Part shown: piece by piece, positions 30,992 through 41,868 of the stretch
Layout: every line of letters begins with the position of its first letter
How positions within the stretch are numbered: position 1 is the first letter of the stretch
Assembly (NCBI GenBank): GCA_951640165.1
Contig: OX621256.1
Span: 7,998,001 to 8,062,000, forward strand
Length of the DNA: 64,000 nucleotides
Direction of reading: 5' to 3'
Source of the DNA: Pseudoips prasinana
Taxonomy: Eukaryota; Arthropoda; Insecta; Lepidoptera; Nolidae
Notes under the pieces: model-generated
Database searches by the model: none
The model's input: the letters and a program-made list of their open reading frames with translations, nothing else
What the model was told of the DNA's origin: nothing
Program-made: the position numbers and the translations under genes

Positions 30992-31462
30992 GGTCACCGT
31001 AGCCTAGTTGGTAGTGCTCCTGCCTACGAAGCTGGTGGTCCTGGGTTCGAATCCCGGTAAGTGCAAATATTTGTGTGATGAGCACGAACATTTGTTTCTG
31101 AGTCATGGATGTTTTCTATGTATTTAAGTATTTATCTATCTATATAAGTATGTATATCGTCGCCTAGTACCCATAGTACAAGCTTTGCTTAGTTTGGGGC
31201 TAGGATGATCATCCTAGCCCCAAACTAAGCAAAGCTAGGATGATCATCCTAGCCCCAAACTAAGCAAAGCTTGTACTATGGGTACCAGGCGACGATATAC
31301 ATACTTATATAGATAGATACATACTTAAATACATAGAAAACATCCATGACTCAGAAACAAATATTCGTGCTCATCACACAAATATTTGCACTTACCGGGA
31401 TTCGAAACCAGGACCACCAGCTTCGTAGGCAAGAGCTCTACCAACTAGGCTACGGTGACCGG
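30992..31462. mobile_element. Two S2 SINEs head to head (tail to tail), ~235-bp arms
   Basis: 30992-31206 is a plus-strand S2 (GGTCACCGTAGCCTAGTTGG, GGTTCGAATCCCGG). 31207-31462 is its minus-strand partner. The centre repeats GGATGATCATCCTAGCCCCA twice. The arms are nearly identical. Confidence 0.85.
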
Positions 31463-32527
31463 TGACGGTACGGTTGATATTATTCTACTGAAATGTTAAT
31501 TTTTTGGACAATTAAATTAGAGTCCTCTGACAAATAAACGCTAAGTACCCCTGACTCTATTTAATTTTTAGATATCAAGGGGGTGGGGGTCTGTTTAAAG
31601 AACTATAGTCTCACGAAAAAATTTGTTAACATTTTTTTTGCAAATAAGATCTACAACTATCGTAAACCCAAAAAAAAATAACTATTGGGTTTAACTTTAA
31701 ACCTTCATATCTAAAAAATCAATTTGCGTCCTCTGAGAAATGCACCCCAAAGAACAATGTCCATTTTTCACCTGACTTTGTATGTATAGAAATGAAATAA
31801 ATCTTAAAATTCAGCTTATTGAATTGTAAATTAATTACGCTTATCACAATGTTAAAAGAAACGCAGGAAAAAAATATATTTAAATATTTCTCTACGTCCA
31901 GGTTAAACGTATTAACATATTTTGAACGCATCTCAACAGTATCTCTATGTAGTCTGATCTCAACTCACACTTTTCTAGGACGTTCCATTTTACATACTGC
32001 TACTAGGCTTTATTCAACTCTGTTTCTGAGTTTTATAGATTATTTCACGTTTTATTTACAAGTATTTCTATACAAATAAGTATTTTAAAAGTACAGATTA
32101 ATTAAAAATATCATAATAAATAAATACATTAATCATGTAGTATGTCATTAAGTGTGCACAAGTGAAACGGATTTTTTTGACATTTGACGAAAAAATTACA
32201 TTTTAGACCATAGCTTAGGTTCTAGCACATTAATTTATTTCTTTATTTTATATTTGGTAAATGACAAATCCTAACTAGACAGTTCTATTACTTATAATTA
32301 CCTGTTTCTTACCAATGCAAGCAAAGGCCGCCTGCATTATGCCAAGAAAAGTAAAATTAATATTTTCTTGACTTCGTAGCGTTTATATCGTAAAAATGAT
32401 TTCATGACATTATTTTCTAAATTTACAGGTAGCCTTTCTGCTAAACCTTATAACTATACATACATTTTTCACTATCAGGTTTTTAAATGTATGGAAGGTG
32501 TGCATTGTTCTTTTACTTTTCAGTGGA
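31463..32527. other. AT-rich spacer
   Basis: No repeat or gene recognised; ORFs at 31719-31931 and 31819-32079 have no motif and AT-driven composition. Confidence 0.45.
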
Positions 32528-32667
32528 TTTGTTTGTACACACGGCTACACATCATGCTATACAATACCAGTATAAGCTGATCTCGCGTTGTATAGGATTT
32601 CCATACAATGACAGGTCAGCTTATATTGGAAATGTATAGCTTGATATGTAGCCGTGCGTACTACAAA
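32528..32667. mobile_element. Foldback element, ~140 bp
   Basis: CACACGGCTACACATCATGC, TATACAATACCAGTATAAGC and its near-complement at 32615-32667 (GCTTATATTGGAAATGTATA, ATGTAGCCGTGCG). Confidence 0.7.
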
Positions 32668-32812
32668 GGAGTTGATTTATCTGTTGAAACATAGGAACTC
32701 GTATATTTTGATTGGGTTGGTTATGGATAAATTTGTATAGTTCAAACTGTAGATATGTGAATGCCAAAGTAAAGAATAAATACCATTTCATTTTAATTTA
32801 TGTATTATAAAA

Positions 32813-33048
32813 TAAAAAAGGTTTTTATTCACGTAGACTTTAAAAAAGCGCTTGTAAATAGTCAGAACATGTTTGTAGTAATATAGTTGTATACATTATT
32901 ATTTTTAGTAACATAGATATTTAGGTACACATTGTACGAAAACAGTTATAAAATTTATTTTGTTATAGCATTGATATTTAGCTAGCTCGTATCAAGTTAT
33001 TGTCAAGAGATTATGTTTAATTATCTAGTTTAAGTCTAATATGTTTAC
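32813..33048 (-). repeat. R3 repeat
   Basis: AAGGTTTTTATTCACGTAGA, AAGCGCTTGTAAATAGTCAG and TAGCTAGCTCGTATCAAGTT. Confidence 0.75.
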
Positions 33049-33074
33049 TACATACTATATATTAAATACTAGCG

Positions 33075-33285
33075 GCCGTTGGGGCAGAAAGGTTCTCGAC
33101 TGACGACCACGTACCGGAAGACGCAGTGTGGGCAGGCCCCCTAGAAGGTGGACCCATGGTCATGTGCGGGTCGCGGGAAGCCGTTGGATGCGGGCAGCGC
33201 AGGACCGGCTATTGTGGAGATCCTTGGGGGAGGCCTTTGTCCAGCAGTGGACGTCTTTCGGCTGGTATGATGATGATTAAATACT
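33075..33285 (+). pseudogene. RTE LINE 3' end with C-terminal coding remnant
   Basis: The frame reads RPRTGRRSVGRPPRRWT followed by VAGSRWMRAAQDR, the usual end of RTE-type ORF2, then GGCCTTTGTCCAGCAGTGGA, CTTTCGGCTGGTATGATGAT. 5' truncated and with a stop early in the frame. Confidence 0.75.
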
Positions 33286-33586
33286 AGCTAGTATGAATAC
33301 TAGACTAAACTTGTGCTGCCTACATTTGTTTGAGATCTATTTGATATTAAATACCTACTCAAATTGTCAGTTAACATTTTCGCACGAAGCGCCATCTATT
33401 GGAATAGGAATTAAATAATCGCATTCATTGTAGAGATCACTAATCAACTTAAAACAAATGTTTTTTTTTAAATGAAAATTATAAGTTAAACCACACTTTT
33501 CTTTATTGGCCACGTGATCAAACTTCTCATTTTATAACTAAGCAACGGGAAAATGAGATAGTCTCTAATAAAGTAATTCGTGTATT
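33286..33586. other. Spacer
   Basis: No recognised feature. Confidence 0.4.
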
Positions 33587-33850
33587 TTACAAAGTCAACT
33601 AAATATTCTATAGAAAGCGTCTAGTAAGGATCAACAAGTATCTTAACTTGTCTTTCTTCTTTATACATTGGTCCCTAAGTAATCATCGAGGTTAAGCACG
33701 TATGCACGCGGTTAGTTTAAAGATGGGTGACCGTTCAACTGGTTTAATATCCTAGCACCTCAATGCAATCGGCTCCGTTGTAGTCTTTAGCGAAAACTGT
33801 AAAGCATTGTCAGGCATGCGGCTAGACAGTGGAAATCAGTGACATTGGGG
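33587..33850 (+). repeat. 5S-like SINE of the second family
   Basis: Shares AAAGCGTCTAGTAAGGATCA, CATCGAGGTTAAGCACGTAT and AGATGGGTGACCG with 29783-30025. Confidence 0.65.
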
Positions 33851-34142
33851 TAATCACTGCTTTTACGATAATGGAAAAGTAAGTAAAGTGAACTTTCTAG
33901 AAAATTAATGTAAATTGATACGTGGAGAAGTGCAGTAACTTGTCTATTAACGAGGTTGAGGCTGTCAATGTCGGAGATAAATTATTGCGTTAACTGTAAT
34001 AGTTAGTACTAGATGGACCCGGCACTGCAATGTCACTTAAAATCATTGACCTATCTTAAAATGCAAAGAAATGATACATTGTTAGCCCACGAATTGAAAA
34101 TATCGGTTAATTATCTTCTCTATCTAATAAATCTTCGTCATT
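33851..34142. other. Spacer
   Basis: No recognised feature. Confidence 0.4.
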
Positions 34143-34445
34143 TAAGAGAGGTAGGGCACAGCGTTCATTCGCTCTAAGAGCAGCCCGACTGGGGAAGTAC
34201 CTACACCTTGCAGAAGACATTCCTTAATAATAACATTAATAACTTAATGTTGTGTTTCTGCGTGTGAGTAAGGTCGCCAGAGCTCATCGGGGTGGGGGGA
34301 AGGGTCAGCAACACTGGTTTGCTGACTCTTTTAAAGGCTGGCAACGCACCCGTGACTCCTCTGGTGTTGCGAGTGTACATGGGTGGCGGTGGTCACTTAC
34401 CATCAGGTGACCCGCATGCTCGTTTGTCGCCCTATGACGATGATG
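34143..34445 (+). repeat. R1 interspersed repeat, best preserved copy
   Basis: AAGAGAGGTAGGGCACAGCG to CATCAGGTGACCCGCATGCT. The 65-codon ORF in it is a by-product. Confidence 0.8.
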
Positions 34446-34454
34446 TTCGCATAA

Positions 34455-34669
34455 CATTGATCAGATACACAGGGTTTCACCCGCGTTAAATTTTATAAAT
34501 TAATGATTTTCCCGCTTTTCTGTTAAAATTTTTCCTGAATTTTCTTTGCTATAAACCTCACGGAGCCCGAGACCTTTCCAACGAATGCAAAACCCTTGAA
34601 ATCGGTTCGTGCGTTCTGGAGTTATAGCGTCAGGAAGGAAAACTCGACTTATTTTTATATAGTAGAGAT
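34455..34669 (-). mobile_element. Helitron-like element, third family
   Basis: The minus strand begins TCTCTACTATATAAAAATAA and contains TCCAGAACGCACGAACCGAT and GGTCTCGGGCTCCG. The 3' end near CGCGGGTGAAACCCTG has lost its CTAG. Confidence 0.6.
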
Positions 34670-35094
34670 AATGTACTAGTATAATGTATTTACAAACATG
34701 TATATCTATTTATTGGTCAGATGTAGTCGAATGTATCTGATTTTAAGAAAAGGAGTTTATCAATTCTCAACTGTATGGTTTTTGAAGTGAATACTTTTTT
34801 AGGCGCGTTGAGCACACAAAGTATATGATTTTAATCATTATTTTAATGCATTGTAATGTACAACATTTTTCTGATTTCATTCTGGTGAGAAAACAAACAG
34901 TGCTGAAGAAGCAACGAGCAAAAAGAAAAACAACTTCTCACAGCCTTCTGTCTCATTCGCGCACTCCTTTTACGGATATTTTTAAATATTTGCTGTAATT
35001 TCTCTCTGTTCCCTAACTTTTCTCCTGACTACAATGCACACATAAAATACATATTTTTCCAATTTATTTGAAAGTTATGAGCGTACAAACATAT
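34670..35094. other. Spacer
   Basis: No recognised feature. Confidence 0.4.
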
Positions 35095-35195
35095 CGCTGA
35101 TTCTTTATTTATATAGATGTATTTAGAAATATATTAGTATGTTTACTTAGTTTTGGATCAGATAGCTGTGTGTGTGTTAGTTGTTCTACTAGTAT
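35095..35195 (+). repeat. S1 SINE 3' fragment
   Basis: TAGATGTATTTAGAAATATA, TTTACTTAGTTTTGGATCAG. Confidence 0.55.
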
Positions 35196-35699
35196 GGTTA
35201 TGTGTTAGTTATTGCCTAAATATTATTTTTCAAACTTGTTTAAATTATGAATATAAACGACGAAGACGACCACGGCTGTAAGTAAATATCTACTTATCTA
35301 TCTGGGCAAACTAAAACTCAGGCTAAAATTTTAATATGCGTTTTGACGTGCCTGTCGGTCTGATACTCCTACTGAGTTTTCTGGCAGTGTTTCTCAGTAG
35401 CTGCCACGTCATGCACTGCACGGTAGGGTAAAAAAATTGACGATTCCACACAAATGTAATATTTTAACGGAATAAATGACTTTTTGAATTTTGAATTTTG
35501 ATAGTTACTGTAGCCTGACTGCTTAGCCAGAGGTGAGTCTCATGGGCTCTACCACAGAATAAATCTTCGTGCGATGATCATGGTTATTGGTTCTATGTCT
35601 GGTTCTGATTCTATAACCCTCAAAATACCTGTGAATAACTGAATTGAGTGACTGCATTACCCAGTGCTTAGATTCATGCTCTATAATAGCAGTATAAAT
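35196..35699. other. Spacer with degenerate S4 SINE
   Basis: GACTGCTTAGCCAGAGGTGA and AAATCTTCGTGCGATGATCA at 35515-35590 weakly follow the S4 order. Nothing else is recognised. Confidence 0.4.
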
Positions 35700-36065
35700 A
35701 TGTATATAATGCCTCGTAGGTCTAGAGGTAGCATGTTCAACCGCAGATAATGAGGTCCTGGGTTCAAATCCCGGGTCAGGCCAAAAAGTGATTTTGGGAT
35801 TTTTCGGTAAAAATAAATTTCTCACTATCAGCCCGAAGTCTGGAAGTTGGCGGTATTACACCCCCGTGCCTCGGAGAGCACGTAAAGCCGTCGGTCCTGT
35901 ACCTGAACTCTTTCCAGTCGTGTAGCTAGGCGTCCCATAGGCACACACTTGTGCACTATAATATGTCCTGCTCAATTGACTAGTCTCCATTAAGACTGGC
36001 CGCCGTGGCCGAAATTCGGTCGGGAACACATCATAAATATGGACACTAAGCCTAGTTGATGAAAT
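35700..36065 (+). mobile_element. tRNA-derived SINE, family S3, long copy
   Basis: GGTCTAGAGGTAGCATGTTC (A box), CTGGGTTCAAATCCCGGGTC (B box), GGCGGTATTACACCCCCGTG, GAGAGCACGTAAAGCCGTCG and GACTGGCCGCCGTGGCCGAA. It carries an insertion-like segment at about 35900-35985 relative to the copy at 24206. Confidence 0.8.
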
Positions 36066-36159
36066 AATTACCTACGCTCTATTGAAGCTGTAGGGTAGTA
36101 ACTTTTAATGTTTTTAGATGCATATTATTATTATTTATTAAAACATATTTGTTTTATAA

Positions 36160-36620
36160 ATCAGCAGGACGGTTAAAATACGAATGCCCCCGTTTTGATG
36201 AAGCCGAGTTCAAACAGCCGTATAGTACAAATAGGCAAGAGGACTGGCAGGAGTCGGCAAATGGGGAGGGCAACCCACAGTCCTCCCCGGGTGCGTGTCC
36301 CAACCATCTGGGACACGGCGCAAAAGAGGGGCACCGGAGCAGCATACCCGCGTTCCCGGGGCTCCCCCTATCAGGCGCCAGAAGAAGTCCACGGCAGGTT
36401 AGGTTTAGTCGGTGAGAGTCCGACATACCCACCCGCAGACACTTTTTGCGGGTGGCATGCATTAGCATTCCCCCTACCTTATCAAAAAACAAAAGACACG
36501 TGGATTTTTAAAAAAAATGCGGAGATATACTTACACGCGTCCACTCATTTTGACGCGGCACTCACTACTGACAGCACCGCGGCAACCGCTTAGGGGTCTT
36601 GTCGATGCGCATGTTTGTGT
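36160..36620 (+). repeat. GC-rich block of unknown origin
   Basis: Overlapping ORFs in three frames (36149-36415, 36195-36593 and minus frames) come from GC-rich composition. Blocks such as ACCATCTGGGACACGGCGCA and GTCGGTGAGAGTCCGACATA look like the 3' part of a LINE or other repeat, but I cannot place it and see no protein motif. Confidence 0.35.
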
Positions 36621-37020
36621 GAGTGTGCCGTTTCGACCGTTAGTAGGTAGTTTCTGTACTGTCTATTTATTATACTGAGCCTATAGTATGCCGTTATGCT
36701 GTTCATAAAGAATAATTTATAAACCTATATCTTAATCTACTATATCATCTGTAAAACATCGTAGCAGCTATCGGATGTAATCTCTAGCGGTGTAGTTAAT
36801 GTTAGTTCAACACGCAATGCTTATGCAAATGTAACATGTCAATCGGCCACGGAGAAATAGTGCGCTTGTCAGATGAACAAGGCAATCACTCCCACTCTGC
36901 GGTTGGCATCAAGTATTGGATGAAGCAAGCGTCTAAAGGCTTTTTTGACTCACCCATACTCTATATCCCTCGTAGTCGCAGTAGCCAAATACGCCCCGAT
37001 CGTCCTCTTCCGTAAATACT
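36621..37020. other. Unassigned sequence
   Basis: No ORF or recognised repeat; moderately GC-rich at 36830-37010. Confidence 0.35.
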
Positions 37021-37778
37021 CAATACTTTATTGCGTTCTACAAAGTTTTTATAATAGGTGGTAAGTTGTACATTGGTAAGTATCATTTGTAGACCCTGTC
37101 GGGCACAGCATAAGTGTAGGAGAGAGGAGGAAGGGCGCATTAATATTTAAATGGATAACTAAATGTTTTCATCTTTTATGCAGGAATACTTTGTGTTTCT
37201 TTAAGTGCTAATGTTGAGTGTGTGTGTGTCTTTAATATTGTAAATGTGTTTTAAAATATATAAGTGAAATAGTTTAACTGATAGAATAAAAAAACATATT
37301 GATATATATATTATTATTATAATTCACGTTTTGGATTAATTAATTTATTTGAATTTATCATTGAAAAATTCACTTAAATCGTAATATGTTTTATTTAATA
37401 AGAATTGTTTTAATTTGTAATTGAATCTCTTTATTTTGGTTTCGTTTCTTATATTTTCAGGTAACTTATTGTATACTTTTATGGACATAACTAGGGTTCT
37501 AGAGGCATGCATTTCTAGTTGTGAATTAGGTAGGTTTAGCCTATTTTTGTGTCTAAATGAATATTTCTTTTGAATGTCATCTCTTTTGCTGTAAAAGTCT
37601 GGATGTGCACGTACATATTTGCATAGTTCTGAGATGTAGATACTGGGTAATGTGAGGATTTGTTGATCTTGAAAGTGGGGTCTGCAGCTTTCTTGTTGGT
37701 CAATATTTGCTATTATTCTAATAAGTTTTTTTGTAAGACAAATAATGAATGCGCGTCAGTACTGTTGCCCCATAAGTT
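37021..37778 (-). mobile_element. LINE 3' part, 5' truncated
   Basis: Coding remnant plus a ~320-bp 3' UTR with GT microsatellite (about 37210) and an AATAAA signal close to the end (CGCAATAAAGTATTGAGTA on the minus strand, 37021-37040). Confidence 0.7.
37345..37778 (-). pseudogene. LINE ORF2 C-terminal domain
   Basis: The minus strand reads LWGNSTDAHSLFVLQ up to a seven-A run at about 37726-37732, where one base is missing. It continues in the next frame as KLIRIIANIDQQESCRPHFQ, YVRAHPDFYSKRDDIQKKYS, MHASRTLVMSIKVYNKLPEN and ends YYDLSEFFNDKFK, TAA at 37345. This is the region after the reverse transcriptase in a Jockey-type LINE (NKLP motif). About 140 codons remain with only the one homopolymer lesion, so it is a young copy. 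Confidence 0.75.
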
Positions 37779-37789
37779 ATAAATATTTA

Positions 37790-38040
37790 AGTATACTCCT
37801 AACTAATATTAAAAATGCGAAAGTACCTTTGTCTGTTGCGCTTTAACGCCAAAACTACTAAACCGAATTAATTGAAATTTGGTACACAAATAGGCTAGAG
37901 TCTCAGAAAGGCTATACATAGCTGACCACTGTTTACTGCGAAAAATCAAAAATAGGTTATAAGGGGTTGAAAGAGGGGGGGGGTGAAATGGTTATTCTGT
38001 ATATATATAAATGTATAATATCTAGTATATACACTATATA
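37790..38040 (+). mobile_element. Helitron-like 5' fragment
   Basis: TCCTAACTAATATTAAAAATGCGAAAG.., CCAAAACTACTAAACCGAAT and GGTTATAAGGGGTTGAAAG parallel the element at 14632. No CTAG end is seen before the LINE target site. Confidence 0.55.
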
Positions 38041-38046
38041 CAATAC

Positions 38047-38058
38047 TATTACTACTAT
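38047..38058. repeat. Target site duplication, left
   Basis: TATTACTACTAT, repeated exactly at 43598-43609 on the other side of the I-type LINE. Confidence 0.9.
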
Positions 38059-38151
38059 TTTTTTTTTTTTTTTTTTTTTAATCTAATTTATTTAAGGAGG
38101 CTTTGTACATTAAATGACGATATCACCTCCGTAAGACAACGTACTATATAT

Positions 38152-40509
38152 CTAACTTAAACTAGGGCACATTGACAGTACATAAATCTTATACAACAAA
38201 TAGCATTGTCTGGATCCCGGTGTAGCCAACAAAGTATTACATGCACCAACATCATTCGATTGTAACTGTAACTGTGACCTTAAAACTTCGCCTCGCACAC
38301 ACTCCATCAATACATGTTGGACATCTTCCACCACACCGCAAGCTTCGCAATTAGGTGACTCTGCAAGTCCTATCAAATGTTTAAATCTATTGGATGGAAT
38401 ATGCCCGGAACGAAGTCTGAACAATGTTACTACCTGATCTCTCTTCATATTTTTATTATCAAACCAGGGGTAATACAAAAGGCTATACTGGATAGTGCGG
38501 TACCAAATACCTTTAGACAGGGAACGCTCATCAAAATATTCGGACCATTTTACTCTACAACGTTTTCTAACTTCACCTAAAATTTCAGTGTGAACTGGGG
38601 CGCTCTTATACAAAATACCTTCACTTGTTGCCTCTTTCGCCAATCGGTCGGCTTCCTCATTACCAACAATACCAACATGTGAAGGAATCCACTGAAGCAC
38701 AATGTTTTTTTGGTTCATCCGAAGCTTGCATATTGTGTCAAGGATAACGTAGGCTATCGGAAGTCCTCGAAATTTCGAGGTTATCCGAGCCAAATGTTGG
38801 AGAGCACTTCTCGAATCCGAAAAAATCACAAAATTATTGCCATCAAGGGTAGAAACATAAGACAATGCTTCTGCTATTGCAATTAATTCACCGTGCATGA
38901 TAGAAATATTCTCCTTAATATTAAATTTGGCCATTAAACCGTTCAACGGATCGAAAAACGCTGCTCCAACAGCATTATTACACTTTGACCCATCACAATA
39001 AATCTTATAGAATGAACCATATTCATAATCGATAAATTTTTGACATACCATTTTTATATGAGACGGATCTATCAAACGTTTTGCTGCATTAATATTTTTA
39101 ACATTACATTTGATTATCTCGTACATATGAACACCACTCAACCAATAATCCAGCGAGAACATATCCAAGATGACTGAAGAATAAATAAGAGTATCCTTAA
39201 AATAATAATGCCAATCAACTAACAAAGGATTTCTTTTTCTTCTCCAATAATTACTACTATTACACAAATTTGATAACTCTTCTAATATTTCTAAACTAAT
39301 ATTGTTTTGAACCGCCCGAGATTTAAGCCAGAACTTTCCAGCTAAGTAATATCTCCGTATCTTTAATGGCTGCAAACACAACTCCGCCTCCATAACATGA
39401 GTCGGAGTACTTCTTATAAATCCACCAATAACCCTCATGCATTGATTCTGTACTTTATCAAGCTTATATAAAAGGCTTTTGGAGCTTGTATTATACAAAA
39501 AGCTACAATAGTCAATTCTACTTCTAATCACGCTAATATATAATCTTCTCAAATGTTTCGGGTGCATACCCCATTTAGAGCCAGCCAAAACTTTAAATAA
39601 ATTTAAATATTTCAAGGTTTTATACTTAATTTCATTAATATGCTTTCGCCATTTTAACGATCTATCTATCCATACGCCTAAGTATTTAATAGAATCTACC
39701 AACTCAATATTATGATTAGCGATTCGAGGAACGCTTGCATTGCGGATAATGCCTTTGCTAAAGATACAGCATTTCGTTTTAGAGAATGAGATACTTAAAC
39801 CTAATTCTTCAACTAATTCAATGAATTTGTGTAAAGCAATCTCAATATCATAAACAGCATCGTATATTTGTTTTTTGCAAGAATAAAGTACAAAATCATC
39901 TGCATATTGGGAAATCATCACATTGTTTATATTTTGACAGATACTGGCAGTTACAACATTAAACAACAAAGGAGATAGTGGATCACCCTGTGCTAGGCCA
40001 GTTCCTGTTGTGCGACATATTTTAATATGGTTATTGGTTTCGATCGATAACATCCTCGTATTTAAAAATTCCCATAAATATCTACATATGGGAGCTCCCA
40101 CTCCGTAACTGTCTAAAGTTTTTAACATAATTTCTACATTCACATTATTATAGGCATTTTCAATATCTACAAAGCATGCCGCTATACGATTATTATTAGA
40201 GAATCCTATTTGAATTGTAGATACTAATCGAGTTAAATTATCAATACATGATTGTGACCGTCTAAAACCTGTCATTTCTTGCGGAAAACACTTATTTCTT
40301 TCTAGAAACCATTCCAATCTTCTAACTAAAATAGAGTGTAAAATCTTGCATGGACAAGATATTAAAGAGATTGGTCTTATACTTGATACCAATCCTGGAA
40401 TTCTGCCATGTTTGGGTATTGGAACTACCTTTATATGTCTCCATTGTCTTGGTACGAAACCGGAACCTAAAATACGATTAAACAGGGCAACAAGGATTTT
40501 TTTTTCCAC
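38152..40509 (-). CDS. I-type LINE ORF2, part 2: reverse transcriptase and RNase H
   Basis: 785-codon frame. RT blocks: RPISLISCPCKILHSIL (residues ~45-60), FVDIENAYNNVNVEIML with catalytic Asp (~112), TGLAQGDPLSPLLFNVV (~170), SQYADDFVLYSCK with Asp-Asp (~200). RNase H: KIYCDGSKCNN (~500), HGELIAIAEALS, IFSDSRSALQHL, IPSHVGIVGNEEADRLAKEA (~600). Near the C-terminus a Cys/His cluster, CEACGVVEDVQHVLMEC. All expected acidic residues are present. The protein copies LINE RNA at nicked DNA, and RNase H removes the RNA strand. Its true start is in the frame of part 1; the GTG-type start of this frame is an artefact of the one-base shift at 40497-40505. Possibly a sequencing error in the A run. Confidence 0.9.
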   Translation of the reverse strand: MEKKILVALFNRILGSGFVPRQWRHIKVVPIPKHGRIPGLVSSIRPISLISCPCKILHSILVRRLEWFLERNKCFPQEMTGFRRSQSCIDNLTRLVSTIQIGFSNNNRIAACFVDIENAYNNVNVEIMLKTLDSYGVGAPICRYLWEFLNTRMLSIETNNHIKICRTTGTGLAQGDPLSPLLFNVVTASICQNINNVMISQYADDFVLYSCKKQIYDAVYDIEIALHKFIELVEELGLSISFSKTKCCIFSKGIIRNASVPRIANHNIELVDSIKYLGVWIDRSLKWRKHINEIKYKTLKYLNLFKVLAGSKWGMHPKHLRRLYISVIRSRIDYCSFLYNTSSKSLLYKLDKVQNQCMRVIGGFIRSTPTHVMEAELCLQPLKIRRYYLAGKFWLKSRAVQNNISLEILEELSNLCNSSNYWRRKRNPLLVDWHYYFKDTLIYSSVILDMFSLDYWLSGVHMYEIIKCNVKNINAAKRLIDPSHIKMVCQKFIDYEYGSFYKIYCDGSKCNNAVGAAFFDPLNGLMAKFNIKENISIMHGELIAIAEALSYVSTLDGNNFVIFSDSRSALQHLARITSKFRGLPIAYVILDTICKLRMNQKNIVLQWIPSHVGIVGNEEADRLAKEATSEGILYKSAPVHTEILGEVRKRCRVKWSEYFDERSLSKGIWYRTIQYSLLYYPWFDNKNMKRDQVVTLFRLRSGHIPSNRFKHLIGLAESPNCEACGVVEDVQHVLMECVRGEVLRSQLQLQSNDVGACNTLLATPGSRQCYLLYKIYVLSMCPSLS

Positions 40510-41866
40510 CTGTCGGAAGATTTCTAAACATAGAATATGTCAAGTTATCGTCTCCCGGTGCCGTATCTGAACTTTTAATGGCGTTACATAACTCCTCCGT
40601 TGTAATTGGACCACATAAGGCAGGATTAATGGATATGAAATTAGGGATATCAGGTGATACGAAATCCGGACATAAAGAACGCAGAAACGACTCTGCCGTG
40701 TCGTGATCTATAACAGATTTAGTAGATTTATAACCTTTAAACCATTTCATGCGTGACCACATCTCGGAAGTAGTTGTCGTATTGTCTACTCCATTACAAA
40801 AACTCTGCCAAGAATTTGACTTACCTTCTCTTATCTGTTTTTGAGCTTTACTTATTTTCTGTTGCAAAAGGTCAAAATTATCTGAGTTTGGAGATTGTCT
40901 AAACAGAGCCAAAGCTAACCGTCTTTCTGCTACCGCCTTAGATATAGTTTGATTCCAATAAGGTTTTGGTGTAAATCTGCTTTGCCGGATAGGATTATTA
41001 CAAATTTTAATGTTGGGGATAAATAAATCTGCGGCTTCATTTAATATATTGATGAAAGAATCATAAGCTAACTGATTATCTAATGGTAAAAAAAAATTGT
41101 TCAATGAAAGTTCAAGTTTCTCTCTGTAACCTTGCCAATTTGCTTTCTTATAGTTTCTTTGGATTTGAATTGAATTATTGACAATCAAATCAATTTTAAT
41201 ACTAACTATTAAGTGGTCACTGCCTAGATTTTCATTTAACGTTTTCCAGTTAAATTTACATGCTAAATCTGTAGATACTAATGTTATATCAGGGGAAGAT
41301 TGTTGCAAAAAACCATTAACTAACTGAATTCTTGTATGAGAACCATCATTTAAAATAAAAAGATTTCTATCTACAATAGAATCAAATATATCCGAACCTC
41401 TAATATCTACTCTAGTGGACCAATTAGGGTGATGTCCGTTAAAATCTCCCGCAATAAGCGTTCCCTTCTCTGAAATCTTAAATATTTGATCCCAATCTCT
41501 CTTGCTTGTTGTCGCAGATGGAGGACAGTACACACAAATTATATTTTTTAGATCACCACAATTATAAACTTGGATATGAATCGCTTGGATAAATTGATTA
41601 GTAATGTTAACTGTACAAAATTTAGCATTAATGGAACAGTGGGATAATACAGCAATACCCCCATACCCATCGTACCGGTCCTGTCGAAATACATTATACC
41701 CAGATATTCTAAATTCACTATCTGGCTCTAACCATGCCTCATTAATGATAGCAATATGGATTTTTTCTCGGTTCAGTAGCAGTTCAAAATTTATCGATTT
41801 TGGTCGTAAACTATGTGCATTCCATTGTATAATATTAATTGATTCTTTATTGGCCCGGGAATCCAT
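40478..41866 (-). CDS. I-type LINE ORF2, part 1: AP-like endonuclease and linker
   Basis: ATG at 41866, two bases after the ORF1 stop (TAA AT ATG), an arrangement that suggests reinitiation. Endonuclease motifs: IIQWNAHSLRPKS (~14-25), INEAWL (~40), LIAGDFNGHHPNWS with catalytic Asp-Asn-His (~140), SSPDITLVS (~188) and NENLGSDHLIVS (~213). Then the linker to the RT, ending LTYSMFRNLPTGGKK where the nine-A run (T run 40497-40505) changes the frame; part 2 continues one base out of phase. No other stop. The enzyme nicks target DNA to prime reverse transcription. Confidence 0.9.
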   Translation of the reverse strand: MDSRANKESINIIQWNAHSLRPKSINFELLLNREKIHIAIINEAWLEPDSEFRISGYNVFRQDRYDGYGGIAVLSHCSINAKFCTVNITNQFIQAIHIQVYNCGDLKNIICVYCPPSATTSKRDWDQIFKISEKGTLIAGDFNGHHPNWSTRVDIRGSDIFDSIVDRNLFILNDGSHTRIQLVNGFLQQSSPDITLVSTDLACKFNWKTLNENLGSDHLIVSIKIDLIVNNSIQIQRNYKKANWQGYREKLELSLNNFFLPLDNQLAYDSFINILNEAADLFIPNIKICNNPIRQSRFTPKPYWNQTISKAVAERRLALALFRQSPNSDNFDLLQQKISKAQKQIREGKSNSWQSFCNGVDNTTTTSEMWSRMKWFKGYKSTKSVIDHDTAESFLRSLCPDFVSPDIPNFISINPALCGPITTEELCNAIKSSDTAPGDDNLTYSMFRNLPTGGKKNPCCPV

Positions 41867-41868
41867 AT

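Noticed and set aside
31020..31065. True tRNA gene suggested by perfect B box and A box
   Set aside because: The same sequence repeats with a SINE body and tail in several places; no acceptor-stem pairing was established.
36154..36593. Overlapping ORFs of 60-132 codons on both strands
   Set aside because: Open by GC-rich composition in several frames at once; no recognisable protein motif.
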